Of a DNA stretch of 64,000 nucleotides, positions 43,817-52,139 are shown piece after piece. The stretch lies in NCBI RefSeq assembly GCF_024721115.1, contig NZ_JAMDHK010000002.1, positions 310,001 to 374,000 on the forward strand. The letters run 5' to 3'. The notes under the pieces are model-generated. The model made no database searches, had not been told where the DNA came from, and was given only the letters and a program-made list of their open reading frames with translations. Numbering within the stretch: position 1 is the first letter of the stretch; every line of letters starts with the position of its first letter. The stretch comes from Salipiger pentaromativorans (GTDB lineage: Bacteria > Pseudomonadota > Alphaproteobacteria > Rhodobacterales > Rhodobacteraceae). Position numbers and translations under genes: made by a program.

Positions 43817-44734
43817 TCAATCGCGGGGCAGGGCGCTCATTTCCTTGGCGATCTGCGCGCCAAGCCGCGCGTTGTTCAGCACCAGGGCGATATTGGCCTC
43901 CAGAGACCGGCCCTCGGTCAGCTCGAAGATGCGTTGCAGCAGATAGGGCGTGAGCTGTTTTCCGCGGATGCCGTGGGTTTCGGCATCCTCGGTGGCGCGG
44001 GCGATCACCGGCGCCAGAATCTCGCGGGCGATTTCAGCCTCCACGGGGATCGGGTTGGCGACAAGCTGGCCGCCGGGCAGCGCCAGCGCGGCGCGCATCC
44101 GCGCCGCCCGGGCGATCGCTTGCGGCGTATCCATGCGCAGCGGCGCGCGCAGCCCGGCCTCGCGCGACCAGAAGGCGGGAAGCTGATCCTGCCCGTAGGC
44201 GATGACCGGCACGCCCAGCGTTTCCAGCACCTCCAGCGTCTTCGGCAGGTCGAGGATCGCCTTGGCCCCGGCGCAGACCACGGTGACCGGCGTCTGCGCC
44301 AGTTCCTGAAGGTCGGCGGAGATGTCGAAGCTGCTTTCGGCACCGCGATGCACGCCGCCGATGCCGCCGGTGGCAAAGGTTTCGATCCCGGCGCGGGCGG
44401 CGGCGATCATCGTCGCGGCCACGGTGGTGGCGCCGGTGCCGCCCTGGGCCATGCAGACCGCCAGATCGGCACGGCTCAGCTTGGCGACGCCGCGCGCCTG
44501 GGCCAGCGCCTCGAGCTGGGCATCGTCGAGCCCGACGCAGAGCCGGCCGTCGAGCACCGCGATGGTCGCGGGCACGGCGCCTTCGGTGCGCACCGTGTCC
44601 TCGACCCGCCGGGCCATCTCGAGGTTTTGCGGCCAGGGCATCCCATGGGTGATGATGGTCGATTCCAGCGCCACCACGGGGGCGCCCCGGGCAAGCGCGT
44701 CTGCAACCGGGCCGGACAGGGTCAGAAGGCTCAT
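43817..44734 (-). CDS. psuG: pseudouridine-5'-phosphate glycosidase
   Basis: 305 residues; splits the C-C glycosidic bond of pseudouridine 5'-phosphate to uracil and ribose 5-phosphate. Family blocks: VALESTIITHGMPWPQNLEM, TIAVLDGRLCVGL, KLSRADLAVCMAQGGTGATT, FATGGIGGVHRGAE, VCAGAKAILDLPKTLEVLET and the C-terminal NNARLGAQIA. Start overlaps the psuK stop (ATGA), so kinase and glycosidase are translationally coupled. Confidence 0.95.
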   Translation of the reverse strand: MSLLTLSGPVADALARGAPVVALESTIITHGMPWPQNLEMARRVEDTVRTEGAVPATIAVLDGRLCVGLDDAQLEALAQARGVAKLSRADLAVCMAQGGTGATTVAATMIAAARAGIETFATGGIGGVHRGAESSFDISADLQELAQTPVTVVCAGAKAILDLPKTLEVLETLGVPVIAYGQDQLPAFWSREAGLRAPLRMDTPQAIARAARMRAALALPGGQLVANPIPVEAEIAREILAPVIARATEDAETHGIRGKQLTPYLLQRIFELTEGRSLEANIALVLNNARLGAQIAKEMSALPRD

Positions 44735-45624
44735 GAGGCGATGTCTCCGGAAACATAGGCGGCGGCGGCGTCCAGCGCGAGGGTCAGCGCCTGGGCACGA
44801 TCCGCGCCGCGCAGCTCGGCCACGATATGCGCGGCCATGAAAGTGTCGCCCGCGCCGGTGACGCGGGTCACCAGCACTTCGGGCGGGCGCTCGGCGACCA
44901 GCCCCTCGGGGCTGGCATCGCAGGCGGCATCGCCGCCATCGGTGACGACGGCGCGCGCGGCGCCGCGCTCGACCAGCCGTGCGGCGGCCTGCGGCGCGCT
45001 GTCGAACTGCGCCTGGCACAGCAGCCCGGCCTCTTCGAGATTGACATAGAGCACGCCGCGTTTCGCCCGCAGGAAAGGCAGCAGCCGCTCGGCCTTGCCG
45101 GGGCTCGCCGGGGCGATGCGCAGATCGGCAGCGGCAAAGGCCGGATCGCGCGCGATCTCGTCCAGAAGCGCCTCGGTCAGATTGCCGTCAAGCGCGATGG
45201 CGCCGGGGTAGGGACGGTCCGCCGCGCCCAGCGTGCCATCGGTCAGCGCCCGGAAGATCCGCGCCCCCGCGCGCTCCAGAGAATGCGCATCGGCGATGGC
45301 GGCGATGAGCCCGTTGGCGCCCTCGACGGCCATGTAGCGGTCGGTCGGCAGATCGTCCGAGCGGTAGACGAAGCGCGTGTCGCAGCCAAGCTGCGCGCAG
45401 GCGTCGATGAGCTCGTTGCCTTCGCGGTCGCGGCCCACGGCGCTGAGCAGCGCCGGGTTCAGGCCGAAGCGGGCCAGGGTCATGGCGATGTTCAGCGCCA
45501 CGCCGCCGGGCAGCCGGGTGATCCGTCCAGGCACGTCCGAGCCCTGACGCATGTGGCTGGCCGAACGTCCGATCACGTCCCAGAGCACGGAGCCGATGCA
45601 GAGAATATCCGGTGTGTCATCCAT
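44731..45624 (-). CDS. psuK: pseudouridine kinase (PfkB family)
   Basis: 297 residues. PfkB signatures: LPGGVALNIAMTLARFGLNP near the N terminus and VTGAGDTFMAAHIVAELRGA with the catalytic Asp near the C terminus. The pairing with psuG identifies the substrate as pseudouridine, giving pseudouridine 5'-phosphate. The longer upstream frame lacks support. Salvages modified nucleosides from RNA turnover; no transporter gene is adjacent. Confidence 0.9.
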   Translation of the reverse strand: MDDTPDILCIGSVLWDVIGRSASHMRQGSDVPGRITRLPGGVALNIAMTLARFGLNPALLSAVGRDREGNELIDACAQLGCDTRFVYRSDDLPTDRYMAVEGANGLIAAIADAHSLERAGARIFRALTDGTLGAADRPYPGAIALDGNLTEALLDEIARDPAFAAADLRIAPASPGKAERLLPFLRAKRGVLYVNLEEAGLLCQAQFDSAPQAAARLVERGAARAVVTDGGDAACDASPEGLVAERPPEVLVTRVTGAGDTFMAAHIVAELRGADRAQALTLALDAAAAYVSGDIAS

Positions 45625-46085
45625 GCTCGTTTTGTGGCCGAGCCGCGCGCATGGAGCAAGGGCCGAGACACATTCCGTTGCGCCGCGCAGACAATTCTCC
45701 CGAACGGCGCGGATTGGGCCGGAGCTCTGGATGATGCGTGGCGGTTTTCCGTTTGAAATCAGAAGCTCCCGGGCCGTGCGTGAGGGTACGGATGAGCTGG
45801 CGCAAGCCGACATTCGGGCCGCTGCGCGAGGCGGTGTTCGGGCGACGGCTGCGCCGCACAGCGGAACGCGCTGAAAACAGAGGAGTTTCGATGCCCGGGA
45901 GTGTGTGGCGCCAAACCGGCACAAACGCTCTGGATGGGCGTTCCGAGGCTGGATGCAGGGCGCGCGGTGTCCTCGGGTATGGAAGTCTTATAATCAGTAT
46001 TATGTAAATAAATGGGGCATACAAAGAAGCAAGAATACCCCATCAACCCTTTGACCTTCGGCAACTTTCCGGGCAGCGTTGCGGC
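45625..46085. other. 461-nt spacer, partly AT-rich, no clear gene
   Basis: Positions 45975-46060 drop sharply in GC and include the inverted repeat ATAAT-CAGT-ATTAT (about 45990-46003) and facing ATGGGG / CCCCAT arms (about 46012-46042), a plausible promoter or operator zone for the 108-residue protein and DedA genes. Overlapping short ORFs in 45731-46064 lack ribosome-binding sites or recognisable domains; a decayed gene remnant cannot be excluded. Confidence 0.4.
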
Positions 46086-46412
46086 ATGAGCCGCAGGATC
46101 CCCCGCAAACTGCTATTGACCGTTCTGGTGCTCGCGCTGCTGGGCGCGGCGTTTTTCGCGCTGAAATCCGTGCGCCGCGCGGTCTATTGGGCCGATCCGG
46201 CGCATGCGCGTCAGGCGCCCGAGGGCTGGATGACGCTCGGTTATGTCGAGCGCTCCTATCGCCTGCCGCCGCACAGCCTCGGGCCTTTGCTCGGCATCGC
46301 GTCCGGATCCGGCGCCGGCCGTCGCAGCCTGGCCGATCTGGCCGAGGCGCGCGGTCAGAGCCTCGACGATTTCCTCGCCGATCTCACCGCGGCGCTGGAC
46401 AGCGCCAGATGA
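46086..46412 (+). CDS. membrane-anchored protein of unknown function
   Basis: 108 residues. One N-terminal membrane helix (LLLTVLVLALLGAAFFAL, about 9-26), then a periplasmic part of about 80 residues containing GWMTLGYVERSYRLPPHSL and a C-terminal helix (LDDFLADLTAALDSAR). The pattern WMTxGYVxRSYxxP is conserved-looking but not assignable from memory. Its TGA overlaps the DedA gene ATG (ATGA). Confidence 0.7.
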   Translation: MSRRIPRKLLLTVLVLALLGAAFFALKSVRRAVYWADPAHARQAPEGWMTLGYVERSYRLPPHSLGPLLGIASGSGAGRRSLADLAEARGQSLDDFLADLTAALDSAR

Positions 46413-46990
46413 GCGAGACGCTGCTTGCCGCGTTGCCGTCGCTCGGCCTGCCGGTGCTTGCGCTGGTGATCTCGCTCGGCGCGCTCGGCGTGCCGATGAT
46501 GCCCGCGTCGCTGATGCTGCTGGTCTCGGGCACGCTGGTCGCCGCCGGCGATCTGCCGCTGCTGCCCACCGCCGCCACGGCGCTCACCGCCGCGCTGCTG
46601 TCGGACAATCTGGGCTATGCGCTTGGCCGTGGCGCGCGTGGCCGCGTGCTCGACCGCCGCGGCGCGGTGCTGGATCAGGCGCATCGGCTGCTGCGCCGGC
46701 GCGGCGATGTGGCGGTGTTTCTGAGCCGTTGGCTGTTTGCGCCGCTCGGGCCGCCGATGAACCTGCTGGCCGGCGCCGCCGAGATGCGCTGGCGGCGGTT
46801 TCTGCTCTGGGATCTGGCGGGCGAAATCGTCTGGGTCTCGGGCTATATGGCGCTTGGCGCCAGCTTCGCGCCCTTCGTGCCGCAGATCGCCGACATGGCC
46901 GGCAATCTCACCGCGCTGCTGGCCTGTCTCGCGGTGGCCTGGCTGGCGCTGATGTTGCTGCGCCGCGCGCCAAAGCGGCGCAGCCGGTGA
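46409..46990 (+). CDS. DedA/SNARE-associated (VTT) family membrane protein
   Basis: 193 residues with about five hydrophobic segments. VTT-type features: LVSGTLVAAGDLPLLPTAA, ALLSDNLGYALGRGARGRVL, FLSRWLFAPLGPPMNLLAGA and LWDLAGEIVWVSGYMALG. DedA proteins act in membrane lipid (undecaprenyl phosphate or phospholipid) flipping. Coupled to the upstream membrane-anchored gene. Confidence 0.85.
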   Translation: MSETLLAALPSLGLPVLALVISLGALGVPMMPASLMLLVSGTLVAAGDLPLLPTAATALTAALLSDNLGYALGRGARGRVLDRRGAVLDQAHRLLRRRGDVAVFLSRWLFAPLGPPMNLLAGAAEMRWRRFLLWDLAGEIVWVSGYMALGASFAPFVPQIADMAGNLTALLACLAVAWLALMLLRRAPKRRSR

Positions 46991-47063
46991 AAAGCCGCGC
47001 TGCATTCTGGACAAGCGGCGCGTTCAGGCGGTAACTGTTGCCATTCTTCTGGAGGTCTTTGGT

Positions 47064-47507
47064 ATGCCCGGGTTCCTGATCCTCAATGGACCGAACCTCA
47101 ATCTGCTGGGAACGCGACAGCCCGAGGTGTATGGCTGCACGACGCTGGCCGACATCGAGGCGATGTGCCGGGACCACGGCGCCCGCACCGGCGTGCGCGT
47201 GGAATTCGCGCAAAGCAACCATGAAGGCGCGCTTGTGGATGCGATCCATGACACGCGCGGCCGGCTCGACGGGCTGATCCTGAACGCCGGCGCCTATACG
47301 CACACCTCCATCGCGCTCATGGATGCCATCAGCTCGGCCGAGATCCCCACGGTCGAGCTGCATCTCTCCAATGTCCACGCCCGCGAGGCGTTTCGCCATC
47401 AGAGCTATATCGCCAAGGTGGCGGTCGGCGTGATCTGCGGCTTTGGCGCGCGCGGCTACACGCTGGCCATGGACGCGCTGCAAAGCCATCTGGAGGCCCG
47501 GTCATGA
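47064..47507 (+). CDS. aroQ: 3-dehydroquinate dehydratase, type II
   Basis: 147 residues; dehydrates 3-dehydroquinate in the shikimate pathway. Marks: ILNGPNLNLLGTRQPEVYG with the catalytic Tyr (about 23), FAQSNHEGALVDAIHD, LNAGAYTHTSIALMDAI and VELHLSNVHAREAFRHQSYI. GGAGGT precedes the ATG. Its stop overlaps the luxR-type gene (ATGA). Confidence 0.97.
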   Translation: MPGFLILNGPNLNLLGTRQPEVYGCTTLADIEAMCRDHGARTGVRVEFAQSNHEGALVDAIHDTRGRLDGLILNAGAYTHTSIALMDAISSAEIPTVELHLSNVHAREAFRHQSYIAKVAVGVICGFGARGYTLAMDALQSHLEARS

Positions 47508-48274
47508 CGCTGACAATGCAGGACCGCTGTCGCTATCTCACCGAGATGACCAATGCCGCCAGCGTCGAGGAGCTCTGGGCGATGCATGTCGAGCGCATGG
47601 CTGGCTATGGGTTCGACCGGCTGCTCTATGGGTTCACGCGCTACCGCACGCCGAATTCTCTGGGCGATCCCAATGATTTCGTGCTGCTGACCAACCACAA
47701 ATCCGACTATACGGATGTGTTTGTCGGAGACGGTCTTTATCACCACGCACCGATGGTCCGCTGGGCGCTGGAAAACGAAGGCGCCTGCTCGTGGCGGGTG
47801 CTGGGCGAGATGATGGCCCAGGGCAATGTCACCGAGGCCGAGCGCCGGGTGATCGAGTTCAACCTCGGCAAAGGCGTGTCGGCGGGCTATTCGATCAGCT
47901 TCCGGTCGGTGTCGAGCCGGGCCAAGGGGGCGATCGCGCTCACCGCGCGACCGGGGCTGCCGCAGGACGAGGTCGATGCCATGTGGGCAGAGCACGGCAA
48001 CGACATCGTTCTGATGAACAACGTGCTGCATCTCAAGATCCTCACCCTGCCCTATGTGCCGCCGAACCAGTCGCTGACCAAGCGCCAGCGCGAGGCGCTG
48101 GAATGGGTCGGCGACGGCAAGACCATGCAGGACATCGCCGCGATCATGGGGCTGACCCAGGCCACCATCGAAAAACACCTGCGGCTGGCGCGTGAGGCGC
48201 TGAATGTCGAGACCACGGCGCAGGCTGTGGCCAAGGCGGCGTTCCAGAACCAGATGTTCGTGATCGACATCTGA
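47504..48274 (+). CDS. LuxR-type regulator with autoinducer-binding domain (solo)
   Basis: 256 residues. The N-terminal 170 residues have the acyl-homoserine-lactone-binding fold pattern (YGFDRLLYGFTRYR; DVFVGDGLYHHAPMVRWALE; KGVSAGYSISFRSVSSRAKG); the C terminus has a LuxR helix-turn-helix (LTKRQREALEWVGDGKTMQD, then IAAIMGLTQATIEKHLRLAR). The canonical Trp/Asp ligand residues are only partly recognisable. No luxI-type synthase lies in the window, so it behaves as a solo regulator here. Translation is coupled to aroQ, an unusual partner. Confidence 0.88.
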   Translation: MTLTMQDRCRYLTEMTNAASVEELWAMHVERMAGYGFDRLLYGFTRYRTPNSLGDPNDFVLLTNHKSDYTDVFVGDGLYHHAPMVRWALENEGACSWRVLGEMMAQGNVTEAERRVIEFNLGKGVSAGYSISFRSVSSRAKGAIALTARPGLPQDEVDAMWAEHGNDIVLMNNVLHLKILTLPYVPPNQSLTKRQREALEWVGDGKTMQDIAAIMGLTQATIEKHLRLAREALNVETTAQAVAKAAFQNQMFVIDI

Positions 48275-48329
48275 GCGCTCTGAGAAATTCCGGTTTTGAG
48301 ATGTGAACCGTGCGGTCGAGTCGTTTGTA

Positions 48330-48375
48330 CTGCTACGTTTTTCGGCACAGAACTGCTACGTTTTTCGGCACAGAA
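48330..48375. repeat. 23-nt perfect tandem duplication
   Basis: Two identical units, 48330-48352 and 48353-48375, each beginning CTGCTACG and ending CACAGAA. The unit is not seen elsewhere in the window. Located 55 nt after the luxR-type stop. Confidence 0.9.
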
Positions 48376-48442
48376 CGGCGCGCGATTTCAAATTGCTTCC
48401 GCTTCGATTTGGGAATGCTGAAACTATGACCGCCCGGCACCG

Positions 48443-48458
48443 GTTTTTCATGAAAAAC
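48443..48458. repeat. 16-nt perfect palindrome
   Basis: GTTTTTCATGAAAAAC, a perfect dyad in the spacer downstream of the luxR-type gene. It could be a regulator-binding site or a hairpin; no T-run follows. Confidence 0.6.
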
Positions 48459-48705
48459 AAACGGGTCCGGAATACCCCACTTTCATGACGCGGCGTTAAT
48501 TGTCACTGTGACGGCGTTCCGTGAGTGGTGGCTTTAGCCATGGAACATGAGGGCGCATCCCCTGCGATTTCGGGGGCTCTGGGTTCTCCCGGTGCAAGCC
48601 GGAGTCGGGCCGGGACCAGGCAATTTTCGCGTGGACCGGCTCGGCATCCCCCTGCCCCGGACCTCTGGCATCATCCCCAATATCGCCGGGGGCCGGAAAG
48701 GGAAA

Positions 48706-48732
48706 CGGAGCCGCCCCATGAGGGCGGCTCCG
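48706..48732 (-). terminator. intrinsic terminator of rpsB-tsf
   Basis: 11-bp stem CGGAGCCGCCC / GGGCGGCTCCG with a 5-nt loop, beginning 34 nt after the tsf stop; the minus strand continues TTTCCCTTTCC. Confidence 0.8.
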
Positions 48733-48766
48733 TCGCTGTTTCGGATCGGATGTGTCGCGCGGGCGA

Positions 48767-49642
48767 TCAGCCCTGGGCGGCCTTGGCCACCTCGGCGGCG
48801 AAATCCTCTTCCTTCTTCTCGATGCCTTCGCCGACCTGCATGCGGACAAAGCCCACGATGGTCGCGCCGGCCTCTTTCGCGGCCTGCTCGACGGTCACGT
48901 CGGGGTTGATCACGAACTGCTGGCCCAGCAGGGTCACTTCGGCGAGGAATTTCTTCATGCGGCCGACGATCATCTTCTCGATGACCGCGTCGGGCTTTCC
49001 GGATTCCTTGGCGATGTCGATCTGGATCTGACGCTCTTTCTCGACCACGGCCGGGTCGAGATCGGCTTCGGAGAGCGACGCCGGGTTGGCGGCGGCGATG
49101 TGCATCGCGACCTGCTTGCCGAACGCCTCGTCACCGCCGTTCAGCGCAACCAGCACGCCGATCTGGCCCAGACCGGGCGCGGCAGCGTTGTGCACATAGG
49201 TGGCGACGGTCTCGCCCTCGACCTTGGCCATCCGGCGCAGGGTCATGTTCTCGCCGATCTTGGCGATCTTGTCGGTGATGACCTCGGAGACCTTCTTGCC
49301 GCCCAGATCGGCATCGGCCAGCGCCTCGACGCTGTCCACACCGGTTGCGGTCTTGGCGATGCCGGCCACCATCTCCTGGAATTCGGCGTTCTTGGCGACG
49401 AAGTCGGTCTCGGCGTTCACCTCGACGGCGACGCCGGTGCCACCGGCCACTTCGACGGCCACGAGGCCCTCGGCGGCGGTGCGGCCCGATTTCTTCGCGG
49501 CCTTGGCCAGACCCTTGGTGCGCAGCCAGTCGATGGCGGCTTCCATGTCGCCGTCGGTCTCGGTCAGCGCCTTCTTGGCATCCATCATGCCTGCGCCGGT
49601 CATTTCGCGCAGTTCTTTCACCTGTGCAGCAGTGATCGCCAT
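48767..49642 (-). CDS. tsf: translation elongation factor Ts
   Basis: 291 residues, nucleotide-exchange factor for EF-Tu. N terminus [20 protein letters not shown] and [19 protein letters not shown] are diagnostic, as is [12 protein letters not shown]. Follows rpsB with a 138-nt spacer, the usual order. Confidence 0.98.
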   Translation of the reverse strand: MAITAAQVKELREMTGAGMMDAKKALTETDGDMEAAIDWLRTKGLAKAAKKSGRTAAEGLVAVEVAGGTGVAVEVNAETDFVAKNAEFQEMVAGIAKTATGVDSVEALADADLGGKKVSEVITDKIAKIGENMTLRRMAKVEGETVATYVHNAAAPGLGQIGVLVALNGGDEAFGKQVAMHIAAANPASLSEADLDPAVVEKERQIQIDIAKESGKPDAVIEKMIVGRMKKFLAEVTLLGQQFVINPDVTVEQAAKEAGATIVGFVRMQVGEGIEKKEEDFAAEVAKAAQG

Positions 49643-49780
49643 GTGCTTGGCTCCCTCTCGAATGGTCGTATGCGGCCGGCCCTGCCCCGGGCCAGACCGC
49701 TCATGTCATGTCTGCGTGACGCTTTCGCGACAGCGGCGCGGATCGGGCACGCCCGGCCGGAGCCGGGAGACCCGTCCGGC

Positions 49781-50548
49781 TCAGCCCTGCTGGGCGTCGG
49801 CCAGAAGCTCTTCGGCGGGGGCGTCTTCCAGAGCGCCCAGATCGACGCCGGCAGCTTCCATCTGGCCGGTCATGCCGTCCAGCGCGGCGCGGCTGACGAG
49901 ATCGCAGTAGAGCGAGATGGCGCGGGCGGCGTCATCGTTGCCGGGGATGATGTAATCCACACCCTCGGGCGAGCAGTTGGTATCGACCACGGCCACGACC
50001 GGGATGCCCAGCTTCTTGGCTTCGGCGATGGCGAGCTGCTCTTTCTTCACGTCGATGATGAAGAGCATGTCGGGCAGGCCGCCCATTTCGCGGATGCCGC
50101 CCAGCGAGGCTTGCAGTTTGGTCTGCTCGCGCTCCATGCCCAGGCGCTCTTTCTTGGTGAGGCCCTCGGCACCGGATTCCATCTGCTCGTCGATTGCCTT
50201 GAGGCGGTTGATCGACTGCGAAACGGTCTGCCAGTTGGTCAGCGTGCCACCCAGCCAGCGGTGGTTCATGTAGTACTGCGCGCATTTCTCGGCGGCTTCG
50301 GCAACGGGGCCCGCGGCCTGACGCTTGGTGCCGACGAAGAGCACGCGGCCGCCCTTGGCAACCACGTCGCGGATCGCGTTCAGAGCCGCGTCGAGCATCG
50401 GCACGGTCTGGGTCAGGTCGAAGATGTGGATGCCGTTGCGGGCGCCGTAGATGAACTCGCCCATACGGGGGTTCCAGCGCTGCGTCTGGTGGCCGAAGTG
50501 AACGCCGGCCTCAAGCAGCTGGCGCATGGTGAACTCGGGAAGAGCCAT
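49781..50548 (-). CDS. rpsB: 30S ribosomal protein S2
   Basis: 255 residues. [56 protein letters not shown] and [24 protein letters not shown] (about 190-213) identify S2; the lineage form [10 protein letters not shown] is seen. Conventional rpsB-tsf pair; the leader before rpsB (50549-50640) could hold its autoregulatory site but no structure was assigned. Confidence 0.98.
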   Translation of the reverse strand: MALPEFTMRQLLEAGVHFGHQTQRWNPRMGEFIYGARNGIHIFDLTQTVPMLDAALNAIRDVVAKGGRVLFVGTKRQAAGPVAEAAEKCAQYYMNHRWLGGTLTNWQTVSQSINRLKAIDEQMESGAEGLTKKERLGMEREQTKLQASLGGIREMGGLPDMLFIIDVKKEQLAIAEAKKLGIPVVAVVDTNCSPEGVDYIIPGNDDAARAISLYCDLVSRAALDGMTGQMEAAGVDLGALEDAPAEELLADAQQG

Positions 50549-50775
50549 GTCCTATATCCTTTCCGGTTTCATATCCTCGGCGGGGGCTCATCCCGTGCTC
50601 GGGACAACCGGTGGACGCGATGGGGATGTCTCCCCCAAAGGCCCGACCCCGCCTGCGGGGTTCAGTGGCGCGGCATATAGGGGCAAAGCGCGCCGGGCGC
50701 AACCCCTCAGGCGCTTTCTCTGGACAGCGGGCGGGTTTGCGGCGCATTCTGCCGCGAAACCGCAAGGAGAGTGTT

Positions 50776-51252
50776 TTGTCCGACCTGACTTCCATCCGGG
50801 GCGTCGGTCCCGTTCTGGCGATGAAGATGCGCGAGATGGGGATCGAGAGCGTGGCCGATCTGGCCGGCGCGGTCCCCGAGAGCCTGACCGCCCTGCCCCG
50901 CGTCCAGATCCTGCGCGCGCGCATGCTGATCGCCGCAGCGGAAGAGATCCTGCGCGGGATAGAAGAGGCTTCGGGAACCGATGCCCCGGCGGTGGACGCG
51001 GCGCCGGAGGCGGCGGCGGACATGCCCGCGCCCGAGACCGAGGCTCCGGAGGAAGAGGCGCCGAAAGGGAAACAGGACAAGCCCAAGGGCAAGAAGGCCA
51101 AGAAGAAAACCAAGAGCGACAAGCCGAAGAAAAAGGGCAAGGACAAGAAGGCATCCGCCAAAGCCGCGAAAACGGCGGCAAAGTCGCAGAAAAAGACGGT
51201 GAAGGGCAAAAAGTCCAAGGGCGGTAAAAAGAAAAACCCCTCCAAGAGCTGA
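50776..51252 (+). CDS. helix-hairpin-helix protein with lysine-rich histone-like tail
   Basis: 158 residues from a TTG start preceded by AAGGAGAG at 50764-50771; an ATG at 50611 would extend the frame but covers sequence with no coding look and no ribosome-binding site. Residues about 2-60 contain one or more HhH motifs (LTSIRGVGPVLAMKMREMGI), similar to DUF4332/RuvA-type DNA-binding modules. An acidic hinge (about 65-105) leads to a tail of about 55 residues that is almost entirely Lys, Ala, Ser and Gly. The tail resembles eukaryotic histone H1 and bacterial HctB/AlgP-type tails, suggesting a nucleoid role. Confidence 0.75.
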   Translation: MSDLTSIRGVGPVLAMKMREMGIESVADLAGAVPESLTALPRVQILRARMLIAAAEEILRGIEEASGTDAPAVDAAPEAAADMPAPETEAPEEEAPKGKQDKPKGKKAKKKTKSDKPKKKGKDKKASAKAAKTAAKSQKKTVKGKKSKGGKKKNPSKS

Positions 51253-51257
51253 CCCCG

Positions 51258-51276
51258 CCCCGGATCAAGTCCGGGG
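51258..51276. repeat. 19-nt palindrome CCCCGGA..TCCGGGG, copy 2
   Basis: Arms CCCCGGA and TCCGGGG around TCAAG, directly after the HhH gene stop, where it could serve as a terminator. A degenerate copy (CCCGGGTCAGGTCCGGG) is at 51301-51317, and copy 1 is at 40085-40103. Confidence 0.75.
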
Positions 51277-51321
51277 TGTCCCGGCCACTCTGGCCGAGGC
51301 CCCGGGTCAGGTCCGGGTATC

Positions 51322-51344
51322 GTAGGGTGGGCAATTTGCCCACC
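51322..51344. repeat. dispersed palindrome copy 2 (matches 30612-30634 inverted)
   Basis: Contains the 19-nt palindrome GGTGGGCAA / TTGCCCACC and 4 extra shared bases on one side. Located in the convergent spacer between the HhH gene and phoB. Confidence 0.8.
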
Positions 51345-51393
51345 GCACCGGACGGCCAAACCGATCCTTCCCGGGCTCCGCCCGTGACCGCCT

Positions 51394-51416
51394 CAAACGC
51401 TCCACCGGAGCGTTTG
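51394..51416 (-). terminator. 10-bp stem hairpin downstream of phoB
   Basis: CAAACGCTCC / GGAGCGTTTG with an ACC loop, 30 nt after the phoB stop (minus strand). No T-run; it may terminate phoB or be part of the repeat-rich convergent spacer. Confidence 0.45.
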
Positions 51417-51445
51417 CCGGAGCCACAGGCGCCGGTGTTCGGCGG

Positions 51446-52135
51446 TCACCCCAGCGCGTAGCCCGCGCCGCGCACGGTGCGCAGCGGATCCTCGCCGCCA
51501 TGCACGCCAAGCGCCTTGCGCAGCCGCCCGATATGCACATCGACCGTCCGCGTATCCACATAGATGTCACGGCCCCAGACACGGTCGAGCAATTGCTCGC
51601 GCGACCAGACGCGGCCCGGCTTTTCCATGAAGGTCGACAGCAGCCGGAACTCGGTGGGCCCGAGCTTCAGCTCCTGCCCGTCGCGGGTGACGCGATGGGT
51701 TTCGGCGTCCAGAACGATGTCCTGATACTCCAGTCGCAGACCCGCCGCCGCCGGGCGCGCGCGGCGCAGCTGCGCCCGCACCCGCGCCATCAGCTCGCGC
51801 AGCGAATAGGGTTTCACGACGTAATCGTCGGCCCCGGTCTCGAGCCCGCGCACCCGGTCCACCTCTTCCGAGCGGGCCGAAAGCATGATGACCGGCACGC
51901 CGCGCGTGCCGGGGCGGGTCTTGATCTGGCGGCAAACCTCGATGCCCGAGAGATTGGGCAGCATCCAGTCGAGCACGATGACGTCGGGCGCTTCCTCGTC
52001 CATCATGACGAGCGCTTCCTCGCCATTGCCTGCGGCGGCGACGCGAAAGCCTTCTGCTTCGAGATTGTAGCGCAGCACTTCGCGCTGCGCCGCTTCGTCC
52101 TCGACGACCAGAACGGTGGGCTGATCGGCCGGCAT
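51446..52135 (-). CDS. phoB: phosphate regulon response regulator PhoB
   Basis: 229 residues. Receiver domain with acidic pair E12-D13, phospho-acceptor D56 (VLDWMLP) and conserved Thr/Ser and Lys (MLSARSEEVD, VVKPYS); the C-terminal winged helix contains LKLGPTEFRLLSTFMEKPGR (about 160-179) and VDVHIGRLRKAL. It binds Pho boxes such as the one upstream of pstS. Last gene of the phoR-pst cluster, 4 nt after phoU. Confidence 0.95.
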   Translation of the reverse strand: MPADQPTVLVVEDEAAQREVLRYNLEAEGFRVAAAGNGEEALVMMDEEAPDVIVLDWMLPNLSGIEVCRQIKTRPGTRGVPVIMLSARSEEVDRVRGLETGADDYVVKPYSLRELMARVRAQLRRARPAAAGLRLEYQDIVLDAETHRVTRDGQELKLGPTEFRLLSTFMEKPGRVWSREQLLDRVWGRDIYVDTRTVDVHIGRLRKALGVHGGEDPLRTVRGAGYALG

Positions 52136-52139
52136 GCAC

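Larger units (their letters stand above)
48275..48705. other. 431-nt spacer with tandem repeat and palindrome
   Basis: Between the luxR-type gene and the rpsB-tsf terminator. Holds a 23-nt perfect tandem duplication (48330-48375), a 16-nt perfect palindrome (48443-48458) and GTCAC-T-GTGAC around 48505. The part 48540-48700 is GC-rich, can fold extensively and contains no convincing ORF or recognised RNA family. Confidence 0.5.

Noticed and set aside
45759-46064. 101-codon minus-strand frame in the psuK-DedA spacer
   Set aside because: No ribosome-binding site, no domain, and it runs through the AT-rich promoter-like area.
48540-48700. Possible riboswitch or SRP RNA between luxR and tsf
   Set aside because: Foldable and GC-rich, but neither the B12-box, SRP apical loop nor other known RNA motifs could be matched; left as unassigned spacer.
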